NCBI RefSeq assembly: GCF_003933745.1
Contig: NZ_RSEB01000002.1
Span: forward strand, 62,001 to 126,000
DNA: 64,000 nucleotides
Direction: 5' to 3'
Source of the DNA: Glycomyces terrestris
GTDB taxonomy: Bacteria; Actinomycetota; Actinomycetes; Mycobacteriales; Micromonosporaceae
The notes beneath the pieces are model-generated. The model did no database searches and was not told the origin of the DNA. It saw only the letters and a program-made list of their open reading frames with translations. Positions 17,495-26,861 of this stretch are shown piece after piece; positions within the stretch are counted from its first letter, which is position 1, and the number at the start of each line of letters is the position of its first letter. The translations under genes were made by a program, and so were the position numbers.

Positions 17495-18310
17495 CTACTC
17501 CCGCGTCGACATCACCGTGAAGTACGCGCCCGTCGGCGACGTCAGCACCGCCATCCGCCCGCCCGGGTCGTCCACCGGCGCCACCGCGACCGTCCCGCCC
17601 AGGTCGACCGCCTTCGACGCCGTCAGATCCACCGAGTCCGTTCCGAAGCACACCGTCCAGTGCGGCTTCATCCGCAGCTCCGGCCCCAGCGCCATCCGCG
17701 CGCCCCCGAACTCCACCTGCCGGCCCGCGATCCCGTGCCCCCCATGGGTCCACAGGCCCACGTACGCCGCGTCCTCGCCTGGCTCGCCGCCCTCGGCGTC
17801 CTTGAGCGACCAGTTCAGCAGCTCCGAGTAGAACTGCATCGCCTCCGCCGGCGCCCCGTCGTACACGTACTCGAACCACACGATCGCGCCCGGCTCGTTC
17901 CGCGCCGTGAACCCCACCTTCTCGCTCAACGGCTCGAACAGCCCGAACGCCCCGCCGTCCGGGTCCCGCAGCGCCGCGTACACCAGGTCGTCCCCGACCC
18001 GGATCGGGTGGCTCGTGATCGCCGCCCCCAGCTTCTCCGCCTCCGCCACCGCCTGCACGCAGTCGCCCACGTGGAACGCGACCCCCCACGACGAGCCCGC
18101 TCCCCCCGACGCGCCCTCGGCGATCCCCGCCACCGCCCGCGCCTCCGAGACCGTCGTCCCCAGGCACAGCTCCGTGTAGTGCCCGAACTGCTCGCCCGAG
18201 TCGAACGCCGCCCAGTTGAACAGGCGCATGTAGAAGTCCACGTCCCCGGACAGGTCCGGCGTCACGGCGTCGGCCCAGATCGGCGCGCCCAGAGGGATCG
18301 AGGTCGGCAT
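17495..18310 (-). CDS. Two-domain VOC family protein, paralogue of the neighbour
   Basis: The 271-residue product has the same two-domain layout as the downstream gene. Domain 1 starts PIWADAVTPDLSGDVDFYMRLFNW, which shares about half its residues with the matching part of the other protein, and domain 2 has WFEYVYDGAPAEAMQFYSELLNW. GTG and TTG alternatives are not needed, because the ATG at 18310 has a strong GGGAGGA site 5 bases upstream. The two paralogues are 91 bases apart and each has its own ribosome binding site. Ligand and reaction are unknown. Confidence 0.85.
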   Translation of the reverse strand: MPTSIPLGAPIWADAVTPDLSGDVDFYMRLFNWAAFDSGEQFGHYTELCLGTTVSEARAVAGIAEGASGGAGSSWGVAFHVGDCVQAVAEAEKLGAAITSHPIRVGDDLVYAALRDPDGGAFGLFEPLSEKVGFTARNEPGAIVWFEYVYDGAPAEAMQFYSELLNWSLKDAEGGEPGEDAAYVGLWTHGGHGIAGRQVEFGGARMALGPELRMKPHWTVCFGTDSVDLTASKAVDLGGTVAVAPVDDPGGRMAVLTSPTGAYFTVMSTRE

Positions 18311-18370
18311 GGCGGTCCTCCCGTCGGGTCGGTGTCGTCCAGCGTCCCAAACCGGTGCCCGCACTGGCAA

Positions 18371-18408
18371 GGGGCGGCGGCCCCGGGAATGCCCGGCGCC
18401 GCCGCCCC
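18371..18408 (-). terminator. Hairpin downstream of mscL
   Basis: A 10-bp perfect GC stem (18371-18380 with 18399-18408) lies 11 bases after the mscL stop on the minus strand, before the VOC gene of the same strand. It probably ends the mscL transcript. Confidence 0.55.
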
Positions 18409-18419
18409 CGAAACCGCGC

Positions 18420-18806
18420 CTAGCTCTGGCGCTGCTCCCGCAGCAGGTCGCGGATCTCTTGCAGCAGCACGACTTCGCTCGCCTGGAGCTCCTCCTCGAC
18501 CTCCTGGTGGTCCCTGAACCGCTCCCGCAGCTTGTTCATCGGCAGCACGATCACGAAGTACACCGCCAGCGCGGTCAGGAAGAACACCAGCAGCCCGTTG
18601 AGGAACACCCCGTACGGGAACTCCACGCCGTTCACGGTGAAGCTGCCGCCCACCTCGGCCCCGCCCGTGACGAGCGTGATGAGCGGGTTGAGGAACGCGT
18701 CGCCGAACGACGTCACGAGCGCGGTCATCGCCGCGCCCATGACCACGGCCACGGCCAGTTCGACCACGTTGCCGCGCATCAGGAAGTCTTTGAAACCTTT
18801 GATCAT
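18420..18806 (-). CDS. mscL: Large-conductance mechanosensitive channel
   Basis: A 128-residue protein of normal MscL length. The N-terminus MIKGFKDFLMRGNVVELAVAV is diagnostic: a short amphipathic helix and then the first membrane helix. A periplasmic loop (NGVEFPYGVF) precedes the second helix (LLVFFLTALAVYFVIVLPMNK), and a C-terminal amphipathic bundle ends in LLREQRQS. The pentamer opens under membrane tension to release solutes after osmotic downshock. The start lacks a ribosome binding site. GAGACT (minus strand, 18819-18814) lies 7 bases before the ATG, so the message may be leaderless. Confidence 0.95.
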   Translation of the reverse strand: MIKGFKDFLMRGNVVELAVAVVMGAAMTALVTSFGDAFLNPLITLVTGGAEVGGSFTVNGVEFPYGVFLNGLLVFFLTALAVYFVIVLPMNKLRERFRDHQEVEEELQASEVVLLQEIRDLLREQRQS

Positions 18807-18967
18807 GCCCCAGAGTCTCGCATCCGGGGGCGCCCGAGCCCGCGCCGTGCTCCGCGGTGTCGGCTGTGACCGAGGCGATACCACCCGATCGGGAACAACC
18901 GGCCCGGCCGCCGCGGTTGCACCAGGCACCGCACCCGGTACCCGCAGCAGCGAGAGAAGGCAGAACC

Positions 18968-19813
18968 ATGAGCGACATCGTCATCGGCGGCGACCTGACC
19001 GTGGACCGGCTCGGCTACGGCGCCATGCGCCTCACCGGCGACCCCGGCATCTTCACCCCGCCCAAGGACCGCGCCGCCGCGGTCGCGGTGCTCCGCCGCG
19101 CCGTCGAGCTCGGCGTGAACTTCATCGACACCGCCGACGCGTACGCCCTCGGCGACAACGAGCGGCTCATCGCCGAGGCCCTGCACCCGTACGCCGACGG
19201 CGTCGTCATCGCCACCAAGGGCGGCAACACCCGGCCCTCCCCCGAGGAGTGGGTGCCCTTCGGCAAGCCGGCGTACATCCGCCAGCAGGCCGAACTCAGC
19301 CTGCGCCGCCTGAACGTCGAGACCATCGACCTCTACCAGCTCCACCGCCTCGACCCCGACCTCCCGGTCGCCGACCAGATCGAGACCGTCGCCGACCTCC
19401 AGCGCCAGGGCAAGATCCGCCACATCGGCCTCTCCGAGGTCACCGTGGACCAGCTCAAGGAGGCCCAGCAGGTCGCCCCGATCGCGAGCGTCCAGAACCT
19501 CTACAACCTCATCAACCGCCAGAGCGAGGCCGTCCTCGAGTACACCGCCGAGCAGGGCATCGCGTTCATCCCGTGGTTCCCGATCGCCGCCGGCGAGCAC
19601 GCGGGCCCGGACGGGCCGGTCGGCAAGGTCGCCGCCGAGGTCGGCGCGACCCCGGCCCAGACCGCGCTCGCCTGGCTCCTGCGCCGCTCGGACAACATCG
19701 TGCCGATCCCGGGCACCAGCTCGATCGCGCACCTGGAGGAGAACGTCGCCGCCCGCGAGGTCGTCCTCACCGACGAGCAGTACGCGGTCCTCGACGCACT
19801 CGCGTCCGCTTAG
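18968..19813 (+). CDS. Aldo/keto reductase
   Basis: A 281-residue single-barrel NADPH-dependent oxidoreductase. LGYGAMRLTG opens the first strand. FIDTADAYALGDNERLIAEAL carries the catalytic Asp and Tyr (DxxxxY, about residues 53-58). VIATKGGNTR supplies the Lys, and LYQLHRLDPD the His. The C-terminal IPGTSSIAHLEEN is the NADPH-phosphate loop. It belongs with the YajO/YdbC-like family, which reduces aldehydes or ketones; the substrate is unknown. The ribosome binding site AGAAGG lies 7 bases before the ATG. Confidence 0.9.
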   Translation: MSDIVIGGDLTVDRLGYGAMRLTGDPGIFTPPKDRAAAVAVLRRAVELGVNFIDTADAYALGDNERLIAEALHPYADGVVIATKGGNTRPSPEEWVPFGKPAYIRQQAELSLRRLNVETIDLYQLHRLDPDLPVADQIETVADLQRQGKIRHIGLSEVTVDQLKEAQQVAPIASVQNLYNLINRQSEAVLEYTAEQGIAFIPWFPIAAGEHAGPDGPVGKVAAEVGATPAQTALAWLLRRSDNIVPIPGTSSIAHLEENVAAREVVLTDEQYAVLDALASA

Positions 19814-19831
19814 GACCCCGAGGCGCCGCGA

Positions 19832-19861
19832 CGGGGCCCGCGCCGAGCGGCGCGGGCCCCG
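19832..19861. terminator. Bidirectional terminator between convergent genes
   Basis: A perfect 13-bp GC stem (19832-19844 with 19849-19861) closes a GAGC tetraloop, sitting between the stops of the aldo/keto reductase (+) and the glycosidase-like gene (-). It can serve both strands. Confidence 0.75.
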
Positions 19862-19867
19862 CCGCGC

Positions 19868-22267
19868 TCACGGGTTCAGCGGGGCGATCACGAACCGCTC
19901 GAACTCGGCGGTCGGGCCGTCCTCGTTCCCGAACGCGATCGTGTTGCGGCCCTCCGCGAGGTCCACGATCACGGGGTACGTCCAGAAGTCGTTCCAGGTC
20001 CAGGTGCCGCGCATCGGGTACCGCCCGGCTGGCTTCCCGTTCACGACGAGGTCGCAGTGCCGGGTCACGATGTCCACGTCGGACTCGTGGCCTTCGGCGC
20101 GCTCCCCGTTGGCGTAGCTGACGATGAGCGCGTGCGGCCCCGCGGCGGCCTCGAACGCGATGGTCGCGTCGGCGCCGCGGCCGTTCCAGCCGATGACGTG
20201 GCCGCCGCCGGCGAAGTCGTTCACGATCAGGCACGACCCGCCCGAGCGGACCGCCTCGGCCGCGTCCACCTCCAGCGGCGCGGGCCCCTCGACCGGCTCC
20301 ACGACGAGCTCCACCGCGTCGGCCCGCAGCCGGTTGATCCCCGCGTGGAGGAACACCGGCCGCGTCAGGTCCACTGGGACGCACTGGTTCTGGGGACCCA
20401 GGAGCACGCCGCGCGCGGCGCCCGCGATGCGGTGGTACCGGTCCGCGGCGGCGTACACGTCGAACACCGGGCCCGCGGCGTCGTCGTGCCGGGCGAACGC
20501 CCCGTCGTACACGCCCCGCTCGGGCCGGTCCTCGGTGAGCACGATCTTGTCGAGGGCGACCTCGCCGCGGGCGGTGCCGATCGCGCCGGACTTCGACAGC
20601 TCGACGGTGTTCGCGCCCGCGCGCAGGCGCACCGGGACGTGCACGACCGAGCGGTGCTGCCAGTTCATCGTGGAGGGGTACTCGAGGAACCGCTCGGCGC
20701 CGTTCACGGCCAGCACCTGCTGGGCCGGCTGCGGCTCCGTGGCCTCGGCGCCGCGCCCGTACTCGTGGGAGTAGAAGACCGCGAGGTCGTAGCCGCCGTC
20801 GGCGGGGACCTCGACGGTGAACCTCACGGCCGAGTCGTTCATGTTCAGGCCGCTCACGTCGTGCTCGCCGGAGGCGGCGAACCCGTCGCCCTCGCCGGGG
20901 TGCCCCTGCCGGGCCACCTCGCCGGAGGTGACCTGCGCGTGCTCGGCCTCCCAAGAGCCGCGCCACGGCGGGGCCTCCAGCGGCGCGCCCGCGCCCGGGA
21001 CGATCGCGATCCAGTACGCGGCCATGCGGTCCGCTTGCGGCACTTGCACTTCGAGTCGGCCCGGCGGTCCGGTGACCCGGCTCAGCGCGACCGGCGGCCC
21101 GGCGGCGCCCTCGTACCCGGTCCAGTCGATCCGGTGCACCGTCGCGGTCACGGCCGGGCCCCACAGCTCCGGGTCCAGGCCCTCGACCACGACCGTGAAG
21201 TCCCCGGCGCACCCGCCCGCGAGGACCTGCGCGGTGCGCCGCTCCCGGTCGAGGCTCGCGATCCCCTGGAGCGTGTCGGGCGTGTCCGGCTGCGGCGGCG
21301 TCACCTGCACCGTGGTGCCGGTCATCCCGGAGTACGCCTTGAGCAGCCACCACGCGCCGCTGGGCACGTTCGTCTGCGGGGCCGCGCCCGAGTAGCCCCC
21401 GGACGCGGTCCAGAACGCCATGTCCGCGTGGACCTTCGCGTCCTCGAACAGCGCCGCCCACTGCACCAGCTGGCCGGGCACCGACAGGTCCCGGTTGTTC
21501 GCGTACTCGTCGATGTTCACCGGCCGCGGCTCGATGCCGAGCTCGCGCTCGAGCTCCCGGTACTCGGCGTGGTGGGACCGGAAGTCCGCCAAGGACTTCG
21601 GGGACAGCTCGTGCCAGGCCGTCCACTCCGGGAGCGTCCCGGTGTCGCGGGCGCGGCGCAGGAAGTGCCGCAGGAACCGGCCGTGGAAGTAGGACTCGTT
21701 CGGCCCCGCGATCGGCACGCCGGGCGCGAGGCGGCGCAGCAGCCGCACCGTGGTGGTCCAGTCGGCGACGAACCGGTCGAACCGCGCCGGGGCGTCCTCC
21801 TTGAGCGCGTACCAGATCCAGTCGGGCTCGTTGAACGGCACGAGCACCAGGCGGCCCTCGTTCGCCTCGGTGAGCATCGGCGGGACGACCTCGCACAGCC
21901 GCTCGTGGTAGACGTCGATGCCGACGTCCTCGTACGGCCAGGAGGCGAACAGGTCCTGGAGGTACACGAACGCCAGGCCCGTGCGCCCGCGCGGCCTGCC
22001 GTTGCGGCGCAGGACCGCGACCGCGGCGGAGGCGTCCCCGCCGGGGTGCTGCGCGCCGCCGTCGGGCTTGACCGCGAGCGTGGTCAGGTCGAGGGCGTCC
22101 AGCAGCTCGTCGCCGGGCACGCCGTCCTCGGCCACGCCGTACAGCGACCCGGTCGCGCCGTGCATGACCGGGCCGGTGGGGGTCGCGAAGTCCGCGACCA
22201 GCCGCGGGTTCGCCTGGGGTACAGGGCCGGAGGGCCCCGCCGGCGGTTCGGAGGGGACGGGGTTCAT
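19868..22267 (-). CDS. GH39-like glycoside hydrolase with CBM-like C-terminal domains, no signal peptide
   Basis: A 799-residue protein. The first half is a TIM-barrel glycosidase-like domain of clan GH-A: VPFNEPDWIWY gives the acid/base Glu (about residue 147 in NEP), and PVNIDEYANN the likely nucleophile Glu (about 254). A beta-sandwich follows, then two carbohydrate-binding-like modules: one around WEAEHAQVTSGEV and SGLNMNDSAVRFTVEVPADGGYDLAVFY, as in CBM6/35, and one at the C-terminus around NTIAFGNEDGP. There is no signal peptide, so it acts in the cytosol or is a non-classical enzyme. It lies 43 bases downstream of a LacI regulator on the same strand, so expression probably follows sugar availability. 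The ribosome binding site is GAAAGG. Confidence 0.75.
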   Translation of the reverse strand: MNPVPSEPPAGPSGPVPQANPRLVADFATPTGPVMHGATGSLYGVAEDGVPGDELLDALDLTTLAVKPDGGAQHPGGDASAAVAVLRRNGRPRGRTGLAFVYLQDLFASWPYEDVGIDVYHERLCEVVPPMLTEANEGRLVLVPFNEPDWIWYALKEDAPARFDRFVADWTTTVRLLRRLAPGVPIAGPNESYFHGRFLRHFLRRARDTGTLPEWTAWHELSPKSLADFRSHHAEYRELERELGIEPRPVNIDEYANNRDLSVPGQLVQWAALFEDAKVHADMAFWTASGGYSGAAPQTNVPSGAWWLLKAYSGMTGTTVQVTPPQPDTPDTLQGIASLDRERRTAQVLAGGCAGDFTVVVEGLDPELWGPAVTATVHRIDWTGYEGAAGPPVALSRVTGPPGRLEVQVPQADRMAAYWIAIVPGAGAPLEAPPWRGSWEAEHAQVTSGEVARQGHPGEGDGFAASGEHDVSGLNMNDSAVRFTVEVPADGGYDLAVFYSHEYGRGAEATEPQPAQQVLAVNGAERFLEYPSTMNWQHRSVVHVPVRLRAGANTVELSKSGAIGTARGEVALDKIVLTEDRPERGVYDGAFARHDDAAGPVFDVYAAADRYHRIAGAARGVLLGPQNQCVPVDLTRPVFLHAGINRLRADAVELVVEPVEGPAPLEVDAAEAVRSGGSCLIVNDFAGGGHVIGWNGRGADATIAFEAAAGPHALIVSYANGERAEGHESDVDIVTRHCDLVVNGKPAGRYPMRGTWTWNDFWTYPVIVDLAEGRNTIAFGNEDGPTAEFERFVIAPLNP

Positions 22268-22310
22268 GGCTTGGGCCTTTCGGGGTTCACGCGCAGGTCG
22301 CCTCCCGGGG

Positions 22311-23351
22311 TCAGGAGGAAGGCGGCCCCGAGGTCTCGCGGACGATCAGCTCGGGCTCGGGCCAGCCCGGGACGGGGCGCGGGATCGAGCCGTCCACGCG
22401 GTGGCGCAGTAGCTCGAACGCGCCGCGCCCGACGCTCTCGAAGTCCTGGTTCACGGTGGTCAGCGCGGGGGTCGTGTACGCCGAGAACGGGGTGTTGTCG
22501 AAGCCGACGATCGACAGGTCGCCGGGGACCGAGCGGCCCGCCAGGTGTGCGGCGCGGAGCGTGGCGAGCGCGAGGTGGTCGTTGCCGCACAGGATCGCGG
22601 TGACCTCCGGGTCGGCCACGAGGGGCTGCACGGCCTTGAACGCCTCGGCGATCGTCCAGCCGGACGGCACCGGCTCGGGGACGGGCCGGCCGGCGTCGCG
22701 CAGCACCCGGGCCCAGCCCTCGGCGCGGTGGGCCTTGCCGCCGCCGAACGTCCCCGTCGAGGTGGGGATCGCCAGGTGGTGGACGGTGGTGTGCCCGAGG
22801 TCGAGGAGGTACCTGGTGGCCTCGGCGGCGGCCTTGCCGTCGTCCATGCCCACCAGCCACGGCGAGGCGGCGAGCTCCTCGGCGGTGTAGGGGCCGATCG
22901 CGACCATCGCGTGCGGCTGCTGGTCGAGCAGGACCTGCTTGGCCCGCATGCCGGGCTCGTCGTGGGCCATGATGATCGTGGGCTCGCCGGCGCGGGGGAG
23001 GCGCGCGATGATGTCGGCGTCCGAGTGCGTGTCGGCGGGGTCGAGGACCGAGATCTGGACGCTCCAGTCGAGGGCCCGCGCGGCCTTCTCGATGCCGCGG
23101 AGCGCGGCCTCGGGGCCGTAGAGGGAGGTGTCGGCGGTGAGGACGGTGACCGACTCGGCGGCGCCGCCCGCGAGGCTGCGCGCGAGCCGGTTGGGCCGGT
23201 ACCCGAGTTCGGCGATGGCCTCCAGGACCTTGTCGCGGGTGGCGGCGGCCACGCGCGGGGAGCCGTTGACGACCCGGGAGACGGTCTGGTGCGAGACGCC
23301 TGCCAGCCGCGCCACGTCCCAGATACTGGCTGCCTTCTTCGGTTGCGCCAT
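22311..23351 (-). CDS. LacI family transcriptional regulator
   Basis: A 346-residue regulator. The helix-turn-helix covers about residues 8-30 (SIWDVARLAGVSHQTVSRVV), followed by the hinge helix (YRPNRLARSLAGG). The periplasmic-binding-like sensor domain contains ILCGNDHLALATLRAAHLAGRSVPGD and IVGFDNTPFSAYTTPALTTV, standard for sugar-binding LacI proteins. I chose the ATG at 23351, because a GTG 36 bases upstream would add an unneeded tail. It probably represses its own gene and the glycosidase-like gene until a sugar binds. A matching palindrome lies about 92 bases upstream. Confidence 0.9.
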   Translation of the reverse strand: MAQPKKAASIWDVARLAGVSHQTVSRVVNGSPRVAAATRDKVLEAIAELGYRPNRLARSLAGGAAESVTVLTADTSLYGPEAALRGIEKAARALDWSVQISVLDPADTHSDADIIARLPRAGEPTIIMAHDEPGMRAKQVLLDQQPHAMVAIGPYTAEELAASPWLVGMDDGKAAAEATRYLLDLGHTTVHHLAIPTSTGTFGGGKAHRAEGWARVLRDAGRPVPEPVPSGWTIAEAFKAVQPLVADPEVTAILCGNDHLALATLRAAHLAGRSVPGDLSIVGFDNTPFSAYTTPALTTVNQDFESVGRGAFELLRHRVDGSIPRPVPGWPEPELIVRETSGPPSS

Positions 23352-23442
23352 CGCTGCCGTCGCTTTCCATGTTTCGTTCGCACGCACGCCGTTGCGGGGC
23401 GCGCGGAGCGCCCCGGTCCAATACGACGATACGCCGCCCGTT

Positions 23443-23454
23443 GTGAACGTTCAC
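23443..23454. promoter_or_regulatory. Probable LacI-family operator
   Basis: GTGAACGTTCAC is a perfect 12-bp palindrome with the central CG and GAACGTTC core typical of LacI-family operators. It lies in the promoter region of the LacI gene, consistent with autoregulation. Confidence 0.6.
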
Positions 23455-23490
23455 CAATCTGCGAGTCCAAGGACATTAGAGCACAGTTCC

Positions 23491-23623
23491 GTAACGGAGC
23501 GGTCATGCCGAGGTAACGGTTCATTCGAGCTCATCAATGCGCTCAAAAGCCGCATCGGCCCCACGCGCGCCTCCGGCCTCGCGGAAAACCACCCCTGTGA
23601 GCGTGAGTTCACACACTCGAAAT
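23491..23623 (+). promoter_or_regulatory. GlnR-like binding region upstream of amtB
   Basis: GTAAC occurs at 23491-23495 and again at 23513-23517, exactly 22 bases apart, with weaker b-site positions GTCAT (23502) and TTCGA (23524) on the same 11-base rhythm. A second half-array, TTCAC-N6-GAAAT, lies at 23608-23623. Actinomycete GlnR sites have the form GTnAC-N6-GAAAC repeated at 22 bases and usually lie before amtB, so both spacing and target gene fit. The b-sites of the first array are poor matches. Confidence 0.4.
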
Positions 23624-23674
23624 CTTTGGCGACAGCTTCTTAACACGCAGGCCCGGGTCGCGTAACACGTCACG

Positions 23675-23737
23675 GTGAAGCTGGCTTCACTCCGGTAGGT
23701 AGGAGATTCACGCGCCGGTCGCAAGGCCGGCGCGTGA
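23675..23737 (+). promoter_or_regulatory. Two inverted repeats in the amtB leader
   Basis: GTGAAGC-TG-GCTTCAC (23675-23690) is a 16-bp near-continuous palindrome that could bind a regulator. A second element has a perfect 11-bp stem (23708-23718 with 23727-23737) and an 8-base loop, with no T run after it. It ends 86 bases before the amtB start and could be an RNA structure in its leader. The whole 472-base gap from 23352 to 23823 holds no gene that I can support. Confidence 0.5.
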
Positions 23738-23823
23738 CCATTCTCCAGAGCACCGCCGCTCCCCTCGACGCCGGACACCTACTCAAGCCCATATCTACCT
23801 ATCTCTGGAGAGAGGAGGCGGCC

Positions 23824-25104
23824 ATGCCCGAGTTCGACAGCGGCAGCAATGCCTGGATTCTTACCTCAGCCGCCCTTGTTCTGCTCATGACCCCCGGCCT
23901 GGCCCTGTTCTACGGCGGTCTGACCCGCGCCAAGAGCGTCATCAACATGATGATGAAGTGCCTCGTCGCCATCGGCGTCGTCTCGATCGCGTGGACCGTC
24001 GTCGGCGAGTCCATCGCCGTCGGCGACCTCACCGGCGAGCACCCGCTGTGGGGCGACGTCTCCAGCTCCTTCCTCCTCGGCTACACCACCGACCTCGAGG
24101 GCTACACCGGCGGCGTCTCGAACGCCGCGGTCGCCGCCTTCGGCATGATGTTCGCGATCATCACCGTCGCCCTCATCGCCGGCGCGGTCGCCGACCGCAT
24201 GAAGTTCTCCGCCTGGGTCATCTTCGCCACCGTCTGGGTCATCGTCGTCTACGCGCCCGTCGCCTACTGGGTGTGGGGCTCGGGCTGGATCGAGGACTGG
24301 GGCGTGCTCGACTTCGCGGGCGGCACCGCGGTCCACGCCAACGCCGGCGCCGCGGGCCTCGCCCTGGCCCTGGTCGTCGGCCGCCGCATCGGCTGGAAGG
24401 ACGGCAACTTCGCCCCCCACAACCTGCCGCTCGTGGTGATCGGCACCGGCCTGCTGTGGTTCGGCTGGTTCGGCTTCAACGCCGGCTCCGCCTTCGCCTC
24501 GAACGGCACCGCCGGCCTGGCCCTGCTCAACACCCAGGTCGCCACCGCCGCCGCGATCCTCGCCTGGCTCCTCATCGACCGCATCCGCGGCGTCAAGCCC
24601 TCGGTCCTCGGCGCCTGCTCCGGCGTCATCGCGGGCCTCGTCGCCATCACCCCGGCGGCCGGGTACGTCAGCCCGATCGGCGCCATCGCCCTCGGCGCCG
24701 TGGCCGGCGTCATCTGCCCGCTCGCCATCGGCCTGAAGCACAAGCTCGGCTACGACGACGCCCTCGACGTGGTCGGCCTGCACATGGTCGCCGGCATCTG
24801 GGGCTCGATCTCCGTCGGCCTGTTCGCGGTCGCCGAGGTCGCCGGCACCGACGGCCTCCTCTACGGCGGCGACGCCGCCTTCCTCGGCAAGCAGGTCGCC
24901 GCGGTCCTCGCCGTGGTCGCCTACTCCTTCATCGCCTCGCTCATCATCGGCCTGATCCTCAAGTTCACGATCGGCGTCCGGATCAGCGAGGAGGAGGAGC
25001 TGGCCGGCATCGACTCCGCCCAGCACGGCGAGGCCGGCTACGACCTGCCCGTCAACGGCAACACCAGCCTCGACGCGCCGGAGACCGAGAAGGTCACCGC
25101 GTAA
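23824..25104 (+). CDS. amtB: Ammonium transporter
   Basis: A 426-residue membrane protein with the eleven-helix Amt fold. The start MPEFDSGSNAWILTSAALVL is typical of actinobacterial Amt, and the ATG has an AGGAGG site 5 bases upstream. Pore marks include DFAGGTAVHANAGAAGLALA with the first conserved His, and DVVGLHMVAGIWGSISVGL with the second. MTPGLALFYGGL and FGWFGFNAGSA are Amt signatures. It moves ammonium across the cytoplasmic membrane when nitrogen is scarce. In most actinobacteria glnK and glnD follow directly, but here a terminator and then ffh follow, so the usual partner is missing from this site. Confidence 0.95.
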   Translation: MPEFDSGSNAWILTSAALVLLMTPGLALFYGGLTRAKSVINMMMKCLVAIGVVSIAWTVVGESIAVGDLTGEHPLWGDVSSSFLLGYTTDLEGYTGGVSNAAVAAFGMMFAIITVALIAGAVADRMKFSAWVIFATVWVIVVYAPVAYWVWGSGWIEDWGVLDFAGGTAVHANAGAAGLALALVVGRRIGWKDGNFAPHNLPLVVIGTGLLWFGWFGFNAGSAFASNGTAGLALLNTQVATAAAILAWLLIDRIRGVKPSVLGACSGVIAGLVAITPAAGYVSPIGAIALGAVAGVICPLAIGLKHKLGYDDALDVVGLHMVAGIWGSISVGLFAVAEVAGTDGLLYGGDAAFLGKQVAAVLAVVAYSFIASLIIGLILKFTIGVRISEEEELAGIDSAQHGEAGYDLPVNGNTSLDAPETEKVTA

Positions 25105-25130
25105 GGCACCGACTTCACGTCACCGCTGAG

Positions 25131-25166
25131 GGACGGCCGCCCCGCCACGGGGCGGCCGTCCTGTTT
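25131..25166 (+). terminator. Rho-independent terminator after amtB
   Basis: A perfect 13-bp stem (25131-25143 with 25149-25161) and a 5-base loop are followed by TGTTTT, the clearest classical terminator in the window. It separates amtB from ffh. Confidence 0.9.
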
Positions 25167-25231
25167 TCGCGCCCCGCCGCGCGCCCCGTTAAGCTCGTAT
25201 GAGTCCAGCCCATCCACCGAGAGGTCCAATC

Positions 25232-26770
<1,539 letters not shown>

Positions 26771-26861
26771 CCGCGCCGACGGGAACCGACCGGGCCGGAC
26801 CCGGCGCCGATTCGGGCGCCGCGCTGGACATCGCGACCCGTCCGGGTGATACTTCGGGGCG

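Noticed and set aside
23734-23823. A 30-residue N-terminal extension of AmtB from a GTG
   Set aside because: The ATG at 23824 has a perfect AGGAGG site and gives the standard Amt start; the extension overlaps a hairpin arm.
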